NCBI GenBank assembly: GCA_943370285.1
Contig: CALRQJ020000007.1
Span: 134,133-198,132, forward strand
Source: CALRQJ02 sp943370285
GTDB lineage: Bacteria > Bacteroidota > Bacteroidia > Chitinophagales > Chitinophagaceae
DNA length: 64,000 bases
Direction: 5' to 3'
Part shown: piece after piece, positions 43,483-52,697 of the stretch
Layout of the letters: each line of letters opens with the position of its first letter
Numbering within the stretch: position 1 is the first letter of the stretch
Notes under the pieces: model-generated
Told to the model about the DNA's origin: nothing
What the model saw: the letters and a program-made list of their open reading frames with translations, nothing else
The model's database searches: none
Program-made: the position numbers and the translations under genes

Positions 43483-44244
43483 ATGAATAAGATTGTATTA
43501 GTAACGGGTGCAACTTCGGGTTTTGGCAAAGCCATTGCCGAAAAATTTGCAGCCGCCGGCTGGCATTGTATCATTACCGGAAGAAGAGCCGAAAGACTAA
43601 AAGCATTGGCTGCAACACTGCAAGAACAATTCAACATTGAGGTATTACCACTAGTCTTTGATGTACAAGATAAAACAGCCGTATTTCAACAGCTAAGCAA
43701 TTTACCGGAGCAATGGCAACAAATAGATGTTTTAATAAATAATGCCGGTTTAGCGTTGGGTAGAGATAGTTTTGATACTGCCGATATTCAAGATTGGGAT
43801 ACCATGTTTGATACCAATGTAAAAGGTTTGGCCTATGTTACGAAAGCTGTGTTGCCTTACCTCATCAGCCGCAAACAGGGACATATTTTTAACCTCGGTT
43901 CTACTGCTGCCAAAGAAGTGTATCCTAACGGAAATGGCTATTGTGCAAGTAAACATGCGGTAGATGCTTTAAGTAAGTCTATGCGTATCGATTTGCTGCC
44001 CCATAAAATAAAAGTTACGGCTATTCATCCCGGCGCAGCCGATACCGAATTTTCTACTGTTCGGTTTAAAGGAGATGATGAAAAAGCAAAATCAGTTTAT
44101 GTAGGCTATACACCTTTGTATGCCAATGATATTGCCGATGTTATTTTCTATTGTGCCAATACGCCGCCACATGTATGTATCAACGATTTGGTTATAACAT
44201 GTACAGCACAAGCCAATAATTATGTTTTTTATAAAGAAGGCTGA
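43483..44244 (+). CDS. Short-chain dehydrogenase/reductase (YdfG-like)
   Basis: A 253-residue classical SDR. The cofactor motif VTGATSGFGKAIAEKF is at residues ~7-22, with GRRAER after strand 2 favouring NADP(H). NNAG is seen in VLINNAGLALG, the catalytic Ser in FNLGSTAAKE and the YxxxK motif in YCASKHAVDAL. It most resembles the YdfG group acting on 3-hydroxy acids such as serine or 3-hydroxypropionate; substrate is inferred. It follows the dcw terminator region and appears monocistronic or to precede the DUF4293 gene by 56 bp. Confidence 0.9.
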   Translation: MNKIVLVTGATSGFGKAIAEKFAAAGWHCIITGRRAERLKALAATLQEQFNIEVLPLVFDVQDKTAVFQQLSNLPEQWQQIDVLINNAGLALGRDSFDTADIQDWDTMFDTNVKGLAYVTKAVLPYLISRKQGHIFNLGSTAAKEVYPNGNGYCASKHAVDALSKSMRIDLLPHKIKVTAIHPGAADTEFSTVRFKGDDEKAKSVYVGYTPLYANDIADVIFYCANTPPHVCINDLVITCTAQANNYVFYKEG

Positions 44245-44300
44245 GTAATCAATCCCTTCGTTGTACCTTTAACTATTACCAATAACGCTAAATAAACCAT

Positions 44301-44729
44301 ATGTTACAACGCATGCAATCACTTTGGCTATTTTTAGCAAGTGTTATTTCCTTTCTTACTATTAGCAGTAGTGTGTCCTTTTACAGCGGTAATAAATTGG
44401 TAAATAATGTTACCACTTTTGTTCCGCTCTATGCTACCCAAAACATCATCATTTTAATTCTCACCATTGTTGTGGCATCGGCTGCTTTAGTCATCATCTT
44501 TTTATATAAAGACAGAAAAATGCAATTAAAGCTAACCATAGCAGTATTAGCTGCCTCTTTCTTGTGGTTGTTTTTATATTATTTACAAACACAAAATTTC
44601 ATCGTTGGTCAAGGCCGTTTAGACCTTACTGCTGTTGCTTATTTTGCCGTACCTATTTTGTTGTTTTTAGCGGCAAGAGGTATTTGGAAAGATGAACAAT
44701 TAGTAAAATCTGTTGACCGGCTGAGATAG
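44301..44729 (+). CDS. DUF4293-type membrane protein
   Basis: A 142-residue protein with four hydrophobic segments: LWLFLASVISFLTISSSV, NIIILILTIVVASAALVIIFL, LTIAVLAASFLWLFLYYL and AYFAVPILLFLAARGIW. The start MLQRMQSLWLF and the closing AARGIWKDEQLVKSVDRLR are typical of DUF4293, a four-helix family found throughout Bacteroidota and of unknown function. Length matches the family. It is encoded 56 bp downstream of the SDR gene on the same strand. Confidence 0.85.
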   Translation: MLQRMQSLWLFLASVISFLTISSSVSFYSGNKLVNNVTTFVPLYATQNIIILILTIVVASAALVIIFLYKDRKMQLKLTIAVLAASFLWLFLYYLQTQNFIVGQGRLDLTAVAYFAVPILLFLAARGIWKDEQLVKSVDRLR

Positions 44730-44851
44730 TACTTGCTCATAGCCACAAGTTGTACATATCACTAATATTAGGTAGTATGAATCTTTGCTATTCATCTAAA
44801 TTTATATAACAATATTTCACAACACTAGTTTATTGATATTTATACTGGTTT

Positions 44852-44927
44852 GTCTCCGGGGGGAGATACAACACGGAAACCTTCACATACTTGTATGCTG
44901 AGGGTTTTGTGTTTAAGGACTTGTATC
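44852..44927. other. Nested inverted-repeat element (candidate structured RNA or terminator)
   Basis: TCTCC/GGAGA forms a small stem around 44852-44866. It abuts a long nested structure: GATACAA (44865-44871) with TTGTATC (44921-44927), CAC with GTG, AAACC with GGTTT, and an inner CATAC-TT-GTATG. It lies between convergent DUF4293 and photolyase genes, 10 bp from the photolyase stop. It could end transcription from both sides, but it is far more elaborate than the other terminators of this window. Confidence 0.5.
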
Positions 44928-44936
44928 ATCTAGTTA

Positions 44937-46250
44937 TTACTGCTTCTTCAATACTTGGCTATAGGTTTCTATTGCTCTTTTACGGGCAAACTCATGCACC
45001 ACTATGGGTTTCACATAATTAAAGCTTTCAAACTCAGGAACCCATTTACGTATATATCGCAAATCTTTATCAAATTTCTCTGTCTGTAACGTAGGATTAA
45101 AAACCCTGAAGTATGGTGCTGCATCGCAACCACTGCCACTTGCCCATTGCCAGCCGCCGTTATTGGCTGCAAAATCGTAATCTAATAATTGCTGGGCAAA
45201 ATAGGCTTCGCCTTTTCGCCAATCTATCAATAAATGTTTGGTTAGAAATGAAGCCACAACCATCCTTACTCTATTGTGCATATAACCGGTAGCATTCAAT
45301 TCTCTCATGCCGGCATCTACAATAGGGTAGCCTGTTTTGCCGGCACACCATGCTTCAAAAGCGGCCTCATCATTACGCCATTCAATTAAATCATATTCCG
45401 CCCTAAAAGCTTTGCCTTTACTGATATGTGGAAAATGCCACAAAATCATATGATAGAAATCTCTCCAGATTAATTCGTTCAAAAAACCTTCACTTAGCGG
45501 CATGCTTCGCCTTGCTAATTCCCGAATGCTAACCGTGCCAAAACGTAAATGTACTCCCAATTTAGAAGTGCCATTTATAGCCGGAAAATCTCTTTGTTCC
45601 TTATACTTTTTAATGATGGCTTCGTTCAACGTTGCAGCCGGAAAATCTCTTGCTACATCGGCCACAAAATCCATGCTTTCTAATGTTGGAATAGGCTTAG
45701 CAGCTTGCTGATAAAAGTTATTAAAATAATTAGATGTAGGGTAAGCCGCCAGATCTTTATCGGTTAATCTGGCTTTCCATTTTCTACTGTACGGTGTAAA
45801 AACAGTGTATGGTTTACCATCGTCTTTTACAACTTCTGATTTTTCAAAAATGACTTGGTCTTTATAACTGTTAAAACCGGCACCATGCGCTGCTGCTAAT
45901 GCTGCAATCGTTTGGTCTCTGTCAATGGCATATTGCTCATAATCATGATTGGTGAAAATTTGAGCAATCGCATATTGCTTAAACAATTGAGTGAACACAT
46001 CCTTCGGCGTACCATAATGTACTTCCATGGTAGAGCCCATGGTTAACAATTGTGCTTGCATGGCCATAATGGCATCATGTATAAATGCCACTCTTCTATC
46101 GGCCCTATTTTCTAAATCGTTGAGAATATGTGTATCGAAAATAAATACCGGCACCACCGGATGACCCGATAATAGAGCATGATACAATGCAGCATTGTCT
46201 GTAAGCCTTAAATCTCTTCTAAACCAAATGATGGAAACTTTCGGTTGCAT
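44937..46250 (-). CDS. phrB: Deoxyribodipyrimidine photolyase
   Basis: A 437-residue cryptochrome/photolyase family enzyme that uses blue light and FADH- to split pyrimidine dimers. The N-terminal antenna domain starts VSIIWFRRDLRLTDNAALYHA. The FAD domain shows TSKLGVHLRFGTVSIREL, FLNELIWRDFYHMIL, the conserved Trp run in AGKTGYPIVDAGMRELNATGYMHNRVRMVVASFLTKHLLIDW, and NNGGWQWASGSGCDAAPYFRVFNP. Features favour class I CPD photolyase. It lies between gldG and the DUF4293 gene and is presumably independent of both. Confidence 0.94.
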   Translation of the reverse strand: MQPKVSIIWFRRDLRLTDNAALYHALLSGHPVVPVFIFDTHILNDLENRADRRVAFIHDAIMAMQAQLLTMGSTMEVHYGTPKDVFTQLFKQYAIAQIFTNHDYEQYAIDRDQTIAALAAAHGAGFNSYKDQVIFEKSEVVKDDGKPYTVFTPYSRKWKARLTDKDLAAYPTSNYFNNFYQQAAKPIPTLESMDFVADVARDFPAATLNEAIIKKYKEQRDFPAINGTSKLGVHLRFGTVSIRELARRSMPLSEGFLNELIWRDFYHMILWHFPHISKGKAFRAEYDLIEWRNDEAAFEAWCAGKTGYPIVDAGMRELNATGYMHNRVRMVVASFLTKHLLIDWRKGEAYFAQQLLDYDFAANNGGWQWASGSGCDAAPYFRVFNPTLQTEKFDKDLRYIRKWVPEFESFNYVKPIVVHEFARKRAIETYSQVLKKQ

Positions 46251-46440
46251 GGTAGTTCAACAGTTACGATGTTTAATTGTTTAGATAGAATGGAGAATAC
46301 AGGAGGTAGGAGTTAGAATACAGAAGATAGAAGATAGAAGATTGGAGGTAAGACTATTGACCCCCGACTCGTCGGGGCACTATCGACCATGGACCATTGA
46401 CCATCAACTATTCACCACTCACTATTTTCTTCTTCCCTCT
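46251..46440. repeat. Low-complexity and inverted-repeat DNA between phrB and gldG
   Basis: Purine-rich AGAAGATAG iterations at ~46315-46345 are followed by CCCCCGAC/GTCGGGG around 46361-46378 and by ACCATGGACCATTGACCATC. A related AGCCCCTATCTCCTAAAG (minus strand) spans the gldG stop codon. No gene is seen. Confidence 0.55.
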
Positions 46441-48174
46441 TTAGGAGATAGGGGCTCCCCAGCTCTTCTTCCTACGCCATTGCAACAATCCACCTAAGCC
46501 AAGAATCAACAATACAGGTATGGCAATATTGATAAACTGCCACAAACTTTTTTGGTCGGCTACTTTGGTTTTATCTAACAATCGCAGCGTAACATCTTTA
46601 CTACGGTTTTCTAAAATCTTACTGTCACTCACCATATATTCTACACAGTTCAGAAAAAATTCTCTGTTGGCAAAACGATAGTTTTCAAACGGTATCGTAC
46701 CCATTTCTCCCGGTCCGTTGGTTGGAGAAACTACATTGGTTAACAAGTCGGCATCAGACAATACAATTTGTTTACCTGCAACAGTAGCGCTAGGGGCAAA
46801 AGCCAAGCCGGTAGCTTGTTGCACCGAATCCATCAGCGCAGCAGACAAACGATTGGCAAATAAAGAACTAAACTTTCCTTCTAGCAATACTGCCACCGGC
46901 ACAAAACTCTTATTGAAGCTGAGAAAATCTTCTTCGGTACGAACACTGTTTAAACTAACAATGGCCGGTGTACTTAACCTACGACTTGTAGTATCAGTAG
47001 CCAATAAAATGGTTTTGGTAATGCCGGGAGATTTGATGGTATCAATACTCGACGGAAAAATCGGCAACACTCGATCTAAATTTTTAGCAATAGGATGGCT
47101 GTTGCCAGTTGCTGCTAAAAATGGATAATAAGGCCAAGGTATGCGTTGCATTTGTGGCTTGCCATCAGGATTATACCCTGTTACCACCGGTATTTTAGCA
47201 CAGTTTAAATCTTGCACTAAATCGTTGTTGATACGAACGCCATACTTAAATAAAATATCATCTATGTTTAAGTTGCGGTCGTACGCCGTATAATCAGCCT
47301 GACTACGCATTAAACTATCTAACTCTGCATGTAAGCGGTCAACAGCCCAAACAATTTTTCCACCTTGCATGACGTATTGATCCAATTTTAATTTGTCTGC
47401 ATCGGTAAATGGCACGGTTGGTTTTACCATCAGCAGCAAATCAATTTCGTTGGCTTTGGGATAGGCTTTTTTCAAATCGAAAATGCCAAAGCGATATTCA
47501 TTGCGTAAACTTTCTACCAAATCAAACACCGTATTATCCATCGGCTGACCGTTGCCAATGGCATAAGCCACCACCGGAATTTTGGTACGGGTTAATTTAT
47601 CAATCGCATTGGTGAATTTAAACTCTAGCAACGCTTCGGCAGCATTACGAGTAGCTTCCTTATCTTCTTGTGGTACATCATTTACCACATTATAATTTTT
47701 AAATACGGTACGACTGCTTCTTAAGTCCACCGCAAAAGGCCGATAATTTTTGTAGAAGATTAATGCCGAAGGAATAATCATACGGCTTTGTTGCTTGTCG
47801 GCATCACCTTCGGTATTTTGTTCAAACACCACACCCAAGCGGCGCAAGCTATCATATAAGGTGTACTTTAATGTATCGTTAAGTTGAGCACCGGGTTGGT
47901 AAAATCGATATTCTAATTTGTTGCCGGCAATGGCTTTACATTCATCTAATAATTGCTCGGTTGCCAAACTTAATTTTTTGTAATCTGCCGGTAAATCGCC
48001 GGTTAAAAAAACTTCAATGCGTATAGTGCTGTCTATGTTTTGCAAGAGTTGTTTACTCGGCTCACTCAAGCTGAAACGCTGCTCCTGTGTTAAGTCGATA
48101 CGATAATGCCAAGTAGCACCGGCAAATACCAATACCAACGCTATTACTACACTAATCAACCAATGTTTTCCCAT
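46441..48174 (-). CDS. gldG: Gliding motility ABC transporter auxiliary protein GldG
   Basis: A 577-residue inner-membrane protein. It has an N-terminal helix (WLISVVIALVLVFAGATW), a large periplasmic part beginning YRIDLTQEQRFSLSEPSKQLLQNID as in GldG/ABC-auxiliary proteins, a Rossmann-like segment with PVVAYAIGNGQPM, and a C-terminal helix (LWQFINIAIPVLLILGLGGLLQW) before a basic tail. With GldF and an ATPase (GldA, not in this window) it forms a transporter linked to gliding motility and T9SS. The start lies 129 bp downstream of gldF. The last codons (GAPIS) fall in a dispersed repeat. Confidence 0.92.
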   Translation of the reverse strand: MGKHWLISVVIALVLVFAGATWHYRIDLTQEQRFSLSEPSKQLLQNIDSTIRIEVFLTGDLPADYKKLSLATEQLLDECKAIAGNKLEYRFYQPGAQLNDTLKYTLYDSLRRLGVVFEQNTEGDADKQQSRMIIPSALIFYKNYRPFAVDLRSSRTVFKNYNVVNDVPQEDKEATRNAAEALLEFKFTNAIDKLTRTKIPVVAYAIGNGQPMDNTVFDLVESLRNEYRFGIFDLKKAYPKANEIDLLLMVKPTVPFTDADKLKLDQYVMQGGKIVWAVDRLHAELDSLMRSQADYTAYDRNLNIDDILFKYGVRINNDLVQDLNCAKIPVVTGYNPDGKPQMQRIPWPYYPFLAATGNSHPIAKNLDRVLPIFPSSIDTIKSPGITKTILLATDTTSRRLSTPAIVSLNSVRTEEDFLSFNKSFVPVAVLLEGKFSSLFANRLSAALMDSVQQATGLAFAPSATVAGKQIVLSDADLLTNVVSPTNGPGEMGTIPFENYRFANREFFLNCVEYMVSDSKILENRSKDVTLRLLDKTKVADQKSLWQFINIAIPVLLILGLGGLLQWRRKKSWGAPIS

Positions 48175-48303
48175 GCTTCAGAATTATAATACATGCCAAC
48201 TTCCAATAATCAATACTACATCCCATTCATCCATCCCATCCGTGCTATCCGTGTGCAATTCCTTCCCCCAAAATCATATCCCCAATTCCCAATTCCTCAA
48301 TCC

Positions 48304-49014
48304 CTACCCCCCAATCCTCTGCATCGTCAATCGCAGAAACAAACCAATCACCACTACAAAATAAATCACATCACCGGTATCTACTACACCACGACTAATA
48401 CTCTTATAATGAAACCGAATACCCAACATTTCTACATAATAGCCGGCACTGCCCAACAAACTACCTGCAGCATCAAAACCGGTATACAATAAAAAGCAAG
48501 TAAAACTGCCTGCCACAAATGCCACTACCGTATTAGCGGTTAAACTGCTTGTAAACACACCCACAGCGGTAAACAGTGCAGCCAATAAAAACAAGCCTAA
48601 GTAACTACCTGCGGTAGCACCCACATCTATGCCTGCGGTACCACTCAGTTGTTGTATGCTGATGACATACACTAACGTTGGTAACAAAGCGGTAAACACC
48701 ACCAATATAGCACCCAAATATTTGCCGCCCACTAACTGACTGCTGCTCAATGGCAAGGTTTTAAGCAACTCAAAACTGCCGGTTTTTAATTCTTCGGCAA
48801 TGGTACGCATGGTAATCACGGGAATAAAAAACAGCAATACCCAAGGGGTGAGTTCAAAAAAACCGTTGAGGTTAGCATAACCAAAGTCGAGTAAATTGGT
48901 ATCGGGGAAAACAAATAGCAGCAATCCCAACAGCAGCAAAAAAGCCGCTACGGCTAAATAGCCAATGATACTATTGAAAAACTGATTCCATTCTTTTTTA
49001 CATACTGCCCACAT
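48304..49014 (-). CDS. gldF: Gliding motility ABC transporter permease GldF
   Basis: A 236-residue ABC-2 type permease with six membrane helices. Landmarks are the start MWAVCKKEWNQFFNSIIGYLA, PWVLLFFIPVITMRTIAEELKTGSFELLKTLPLS, GKYLGAILVV and the C-terminal SISRGVVDTGDVIYFVVV. These match GldF, the permease of the gliding-motility transporter. It is followed by gldG on the same strand after 129 bp of low-complexity DNA (CCATCC/CCAATTCC iterations). The ATPase gldA is not next to it. Confidence 0.92.
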   Translation of the reverse strand: MWAVCKKEWNQFFNSIIGYLAVAAFLLLLGLLLFVFPDTNLLDFGYANLNGFFELTPWVLLFFIPVITMRTIAEELKTGSFELLKTLPLSSSQLVGGKYLGAILVVFTALLPTLVYVISIQQLSGTAGIDVGATAGSYLGLFLLAALFTAVGVFTSSLTANTVVAFVAGSFTCFLLYTGFDAAGSLLGSAGYYVEMLGIRFHYKSISRGVVDTGDVIYFVVVIGLFLRLTMQRIGG

Positions 49015-49358
49015 GGCTGTAAAACTAAGGGCTATTGTAAAATGTAGGCTGAAATTTTTTGCTAAAGTTCCCTGTCATTCCGAGAGTAGCGAGTAATCTG
49101 CTTGGGTTTCAGGTCTCAAGTTTCAGGTTTTGGGTTAATGTCATTCCGAGGAACGAGGAATCTGTCATTTTCAAGTTTCAGGTTCACAAGTTGAATTGTT
49201 CCATAGTTCTTTCCAGCTATGGACTGTAGACTTTCCTACACAACTTTAGGGGATGGGGGCTTTTACCACCAAGGCCACAAGGTTATCACGGAGGACACAA
49301 CGAGAAGTATAAATGTTTAAGGGTTCACAAGTTCAATTGTTCAATAGTTCAATTTTTT
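49015..49358. repeat. Cluster of short dispersed repeats upstream of gldF
   Basis: TGTCATTCCGAG...GAATCTG occurs at 49073 and 49139. CAAGTTTCAGGT occurs three times with small changes, and TTCACAAGTT[G/C]AATTGTT at ~49183 and ~49325. A CCCCATCCCCTAAAG unit (minus strand) lies at ~49249-49263, shared with 46440 and 52998. CCACCAAGGCCACAAGG at ~49265 belongs to the same family as the repeats near 53090-53200 (read on the other strand). No gene is seen. Confidence 0.6.
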
Positions 49359-49543
49359 GTGGTGGTTAGCCCTTTCTGGGTGGTGGGTAATGATTTCTTT
49401 GTGGTGGTAAGCCATTTCTGGGTAGTGGTGAATGATTTTTTTATGGTGGTTAGTCATTTCTGGGCGGTAGGGAATGAATTTTTAGTGGAGGTAAACCATT
49501 TCTGAGTGGTGGGGAATGATTTTTTGGTGGTGGCGGATGATTT
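49359..49543. repeat. 42-bp tandem repeat (four full units plus a partial)
   Basis: Units start at 49359, 49401, 49443 and 49485, with a partial fifth at 49527. Each is exactly 42 bp and begins GTGGTGGT[T/A]AG with a core CATTTCTGGG. Units differ at several positions. A 14-codon reading frame is kept for three units on the plus strand, then meets TGA. Confidence 0.85.
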
Positions 49544-49722
49544 CTAGTTCGGTAAAACCCCAATTCCTCCCCTCGGGGGAGGCTAGGAGGGGCTGCAAAC
49601 CCCTATAAATGCTTAAACAGATTAAATTTTGCTTATAAATTGGGGTAAAAATTTTGCCACTGTGTAGATTTTACACAACTTTACATAGCCATTTTAAAAA
49701 CGTACACTAAAAACGATTGCTT
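49544..49722. other. Leader region of the T9SS cargo gene
   Basis: A palindromic C/G-rich stretch, CCTCCCC TC GGGGGAGG, lies at ~49565-49582. TGTGTA...TACACA (about 49661-49677) forms a small hairpin followed by AACTTTACATAG. A Bacteroidota promoter could lie here (TAGATTTT resembles a -7 without the G), but I cannot define it. Confidence 0.35.
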
Positions 49723-52674
49723 ATGAAGAAGATTTTACTTCTCTTATTCTGTGTGTTTAGCACAGTTTTACTTTATAGTCAGTACAGAACGGTCTCTATG
49801 TCTGCTTCTGATAATAACGCAACTGCGTTTGGATCTTCTGGTACTATTGGAACTGATGGTGCAACTTACTATGTACATTGGGATAACACTTATTTATACT
49901 TAGGCTGGACTGGTGGTAACACCAACTACTCTTCTGATATGTATTTTGCCGCAATTGACACCGATCCAAATACAGATAACGGCGTTTCTGCTACGTTTAA
50001 CGACGTAGGTTTTACTTCGGGGTCCGGTGTGAGGAAACCTGATTACTTAATGTTTTATGAAAACAACTCAACTTTCCATGGTTCACCGGCAACAAACGGA
50101 AATGCTTTTGAAAGATGGGGTAATAGCGGTGGTGCTTGGGCTTTTTTATCTAGAACTGGTGGAGATGATAATACATCATCTCAAATTGTATTTTCAGGAA
50201 GTGGTGGAGAAGTTAGGTTAAGAGTAGCATGGTCAGATTTAGGTAGCCCAACAAGAGGAACCGATAGACCTATTGCAATTACCATGTGGACTAATAATGC
50301 AACCGGCAACTTTATGTGGGGTAAATTCCCATCTCAAAACCCATCTGTTGGAGCAACTCCTAAAACCTTAACCCACAGTTTTATATTTTATAATACAGGT
50401 GATGGTGTAAATCCAAGTACTTCTTTTGTAGTTGAGAATAATACATTTACAACTTCAGATTTATCAGGTGCACAATCATTGGGTATTACTATTTCGGGCA
50501 ATAGAAGTTTAACGGGTGCAACTTCATTTAATAGCAACCTTAATATACTTCCATCTTCTAGTTTAACGATTGGTTCAAATACATTAACACTAGCAAGTAC
50601 AATTACGGGTTCAGGTACATTAGTAGGTAGTAGTACTTCTAACATAACCATGAATGGTTCAGGTTCTGTAGGTACATTAAATTTTTCTCAAACATCTGAC
50701 GGCACATCCAACTTATTAAACAATCTTACTTTAAATAGACCATCGAGTGGTTCTGTTACATTGGGTAATAAATTAATTATTGCTAATACACTAACCCTTT
50801 CAGATGGTACGCTTACCACAGGTGGTAATTTGCATTTACGTTCAACAGCATCAAATACTGCTAGGGTTGCTGAAATAACAGGTACAGGTGCTATTTCCGG
50901 TAACGTTACTGTAGAACGTTTTATCAGTTCTGCAAGCAATCAAGCGTATCGTTTATTAACACCCGGTGTAACTACTTCTACTAACATACGAGCCAACTGG
51001 CAAGAAAATACCAATAATACAGCAACTGCTTATGGTAGTAACAGTAACCCCAATCCGGGTTATGGTACCCATATTACCGGTTCTGCTACCGGTGCTAATG
51101 GTTTTGATGCTACCACCGGTGGAGATGCAGCTAGTGCTAAATCTTTATACACTTATACGCCTGGTAATCCCGGTTCTTGGACGGCAGTAGCCAATACCAA
51201 TGTAAATACGTTAAGTGCAACAACAGGCTATTTACTGTATGTACGAGGCAGTAGGAATGTAAACCTTACAGAAAATAATGCCCAAAATATTACCAATGGC
51301 ACCCATGGCAATACCACTTTAAGGGCCACGGGTACGATAGCAACAGGTAATCAACCCTTTACCGTATCTGGTACCTTGAATCATTTTAGTTTGGTTACCA
51401 ATCCTTATCCATCTCCCATTAATTGGGCCAATGTAATTGCAGATGCGGCAAATACTACAAAATTCGGAACATCTTATACCTTATGGGATCCAAATGGTGG
51501 AACAAGAGGTGTTTATGTTACTGTTAATACCGGCGGTATTGCATCAAGTGGTGTTGCAACGCAACATATACAAAGTGGTCAGGCATTTTTTATTCAAAAT
51601 ATTGATGGTTCAAGTACCACTTTTACCATCAAAGAATCGCACAAATCCACTACCAACAATATTGATGTATTCCGTACGGGTACTCAAAAAGAAATGTTGA
51701 GAGCAGGTTTGTATTTCACCCATACAGATAACAGCCGCAAACAAGCTGATGGAGTTGTAGCAGTGTACGACAATAATTACAGTGTAACCATTGACGGTGA
51801 CGATGCTATGCAAATAGCCAACTGGGATGAAGATGTGGCTATCATAAGTAATAATAAAGAATTGAGTATTGAGAGTCGTCCTTTAGCCGATAATGGCGAT
51901 ACGATTTTCTTCAATATGGCTCGTTTAAGAGAAATGAACTACGAGTGGGAATTTGTTGCTGAAAACTTTAATGCACCCGGCTTAACGGCTTATGTGCAAG
52001 ATGCGTTCACCAATACAGAAACAGCCATTAGCTTAAGCGGTACCACAGTTGTTCCGTTTACGGTAACCTCAAACGCAGCAAGTAAAGCAGCCAATCGTTT
52101 CAGGGTAGTGTACCGTACAAGTGGTGTTTTACCGGTAACGTTAACGAGTGTAAAAGCGTATCAGCAAAACAATGGTATTACTGTTAGTTGGAATACGCAA
52201 AGCGAAAGTGGTATGCAACAGTACGAGGTAGAAAAATCTGCCAATGGCACTAGCTTTAGCAAAGTAAATACTACACCTGCAAAAGCCGGTACTAGCAATA
52301 GCTACAACTACTTTGATGCTACACCTATTAACGGTGCTAATTACTATCGCATTAAAGCCATTAGCTTAAATGGCGATGTTAAATACAGCACTATTGTTGT
52401 GGTACGTTTGGGCGATAAAGGAACCACGTTAAGTGTATATCCTAATCCGGTAAAAGGCAATACCATCAGCATTGCATTAAACGGATTAAATAAAGGCAAT
52501 TATACTTTGAGTGTGTTTAACCAGTTGGGTCAGCAAGTGTTGAATAGGGTAGTAGCCCACAATGGCGGTAATGCTACTCAAACTATTGATTTAGGTAAAC
52601 TATCAGCCGGTTTGTATGAATTGCGATTGAGCAATGGCGAAACGGTGTTAACCGAGAAACTGATTAAAGAATAA
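49723..52674 (+). CDS. T9SS type A cargo protein with DOMON/CBM9-like N-terminus
   Basis: A 983-residue exported protein. The start is the ATG at 49723 (MKKILLLLFCVFSTVLLYSQ), a clear signal peptide; a TTG two codons upstream is not needed. Residues ~25-200 (DGATYYVHWDNTYLYLGWTGG, AAIDTDPNTDNG) look like a carbohydrate-binding CBM9/DOMON-like domain. A Ser/Thr/Gly-rich beta-solenoid-like part follows (~230-400), then further beta domains to ~800 (TGYLLYVRGSRNVNL, LVTNPYPSPINW). An Fn3-like unit (VKAYQQNNGITVSWNTQSE) precedes the type A CTD (LSVYPNPVKGN... SAGLYELRLSNGETVLTEKLIKE). A small PID-motif gene follows after 23 bp, and a shared terminator lies at 53057. Confidence 0.86.
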   Translation: MKKILLLLFCVFSTVLLYSQYRTVSMSASDNNATAFGSSGTIGTDGATYYVHWDNTYLYLGWTGGNTNYSSDMYFAAIDTDPNTDNGVSATFNDVGFTSGSGVRKPDYLMFYENNSTFHGSPATNGNAFERWGNSGGAWAFLSRTGGDDNTSSQIVFSGSGGEVRLRVAWSDLGSPTRGTDRPIAITMWTNNATGNFMWGKFPSQNPSVGATPKTLTHSFIFYNTGDGVNPSTSFVVENNTFTTSDLSGAQSLGITISGNRSLTGATSFNSNLNILPSSSLTIGSNTLTLASTITGSGTLVGSSTSNITMNGSGSVGTLNFSQTSDGTSNLLNNLTLNRPSSGSVTLGNKLIIANTLTLSDGTLTTGGNLHLRSTASNTARVAEITGTGAISGNVTVERFISSASNQAYRLLTPGVTTSTNIRANWQENTNNTATAYGSNSNPNPGYGTHITGSATGANGFDATTGGDAASAKSLYTYTPGNPGSWTAVANTNVNTLSATTGYLLYVRGSRNVNLTENNAQNITNGTHGNTTLRATGTIATGNQPFTVSGTLNHFSLVTNPYPSPINWANVIADAANTTKFGTSYTLWDPNGGTRGVYVTVNTGGIASSGVATQHIQSGQAFFIQNIDGSSTTFTIKESHKSTTNNIDVFRTGTQKEMLRAGLYFTHTDNSRKQADGVVAVYDNNYSVTIDGDDAMQIANWDEDVAIISNNKELSIESRPLADNGDTIFFNMARLREMNYEWEFVAENFNAPGLTAYVQDAFTNTETAISLSGTTVVPFTVTSNAASKAANRFRVVYRTSGVLPVTLTSVKAYQQNNGITVSWNTQSESGMQQYEVEKSANGTSFSKVNTTPAKAGTSNSYNYFDATPINGANYYRIKAISLNGDVKYSTIVVVRLGDKGTTLSVYPNPVKGNTISIALNGLNKGNYTLSVFNQLGQQVLNRVVAHNGGNATQTIDLGKLSAGLYELRLSNGETVLTEKLIKE

Positions 52675-52697
52675 TTCATCCCCAAAAAAATCAAAGT

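Noticed and set aside
43308..43637. 109-codon minus-strand frame across the ftsZ-SDR gap
   Set aside because: Half of it overlaps the SDR gene; the rest covers a terminator and a palindrome, so it is more likely repeat DNA than a gene.
46933..47128. Plus-strand frame within gldG
   Set aside because: It lies opposite a well-supported gene and shows no domain.
49359..49543. CRISPR array
   Set aside because: The 42-bp units abut without spacers and vary internally; no cas gene is nearby.
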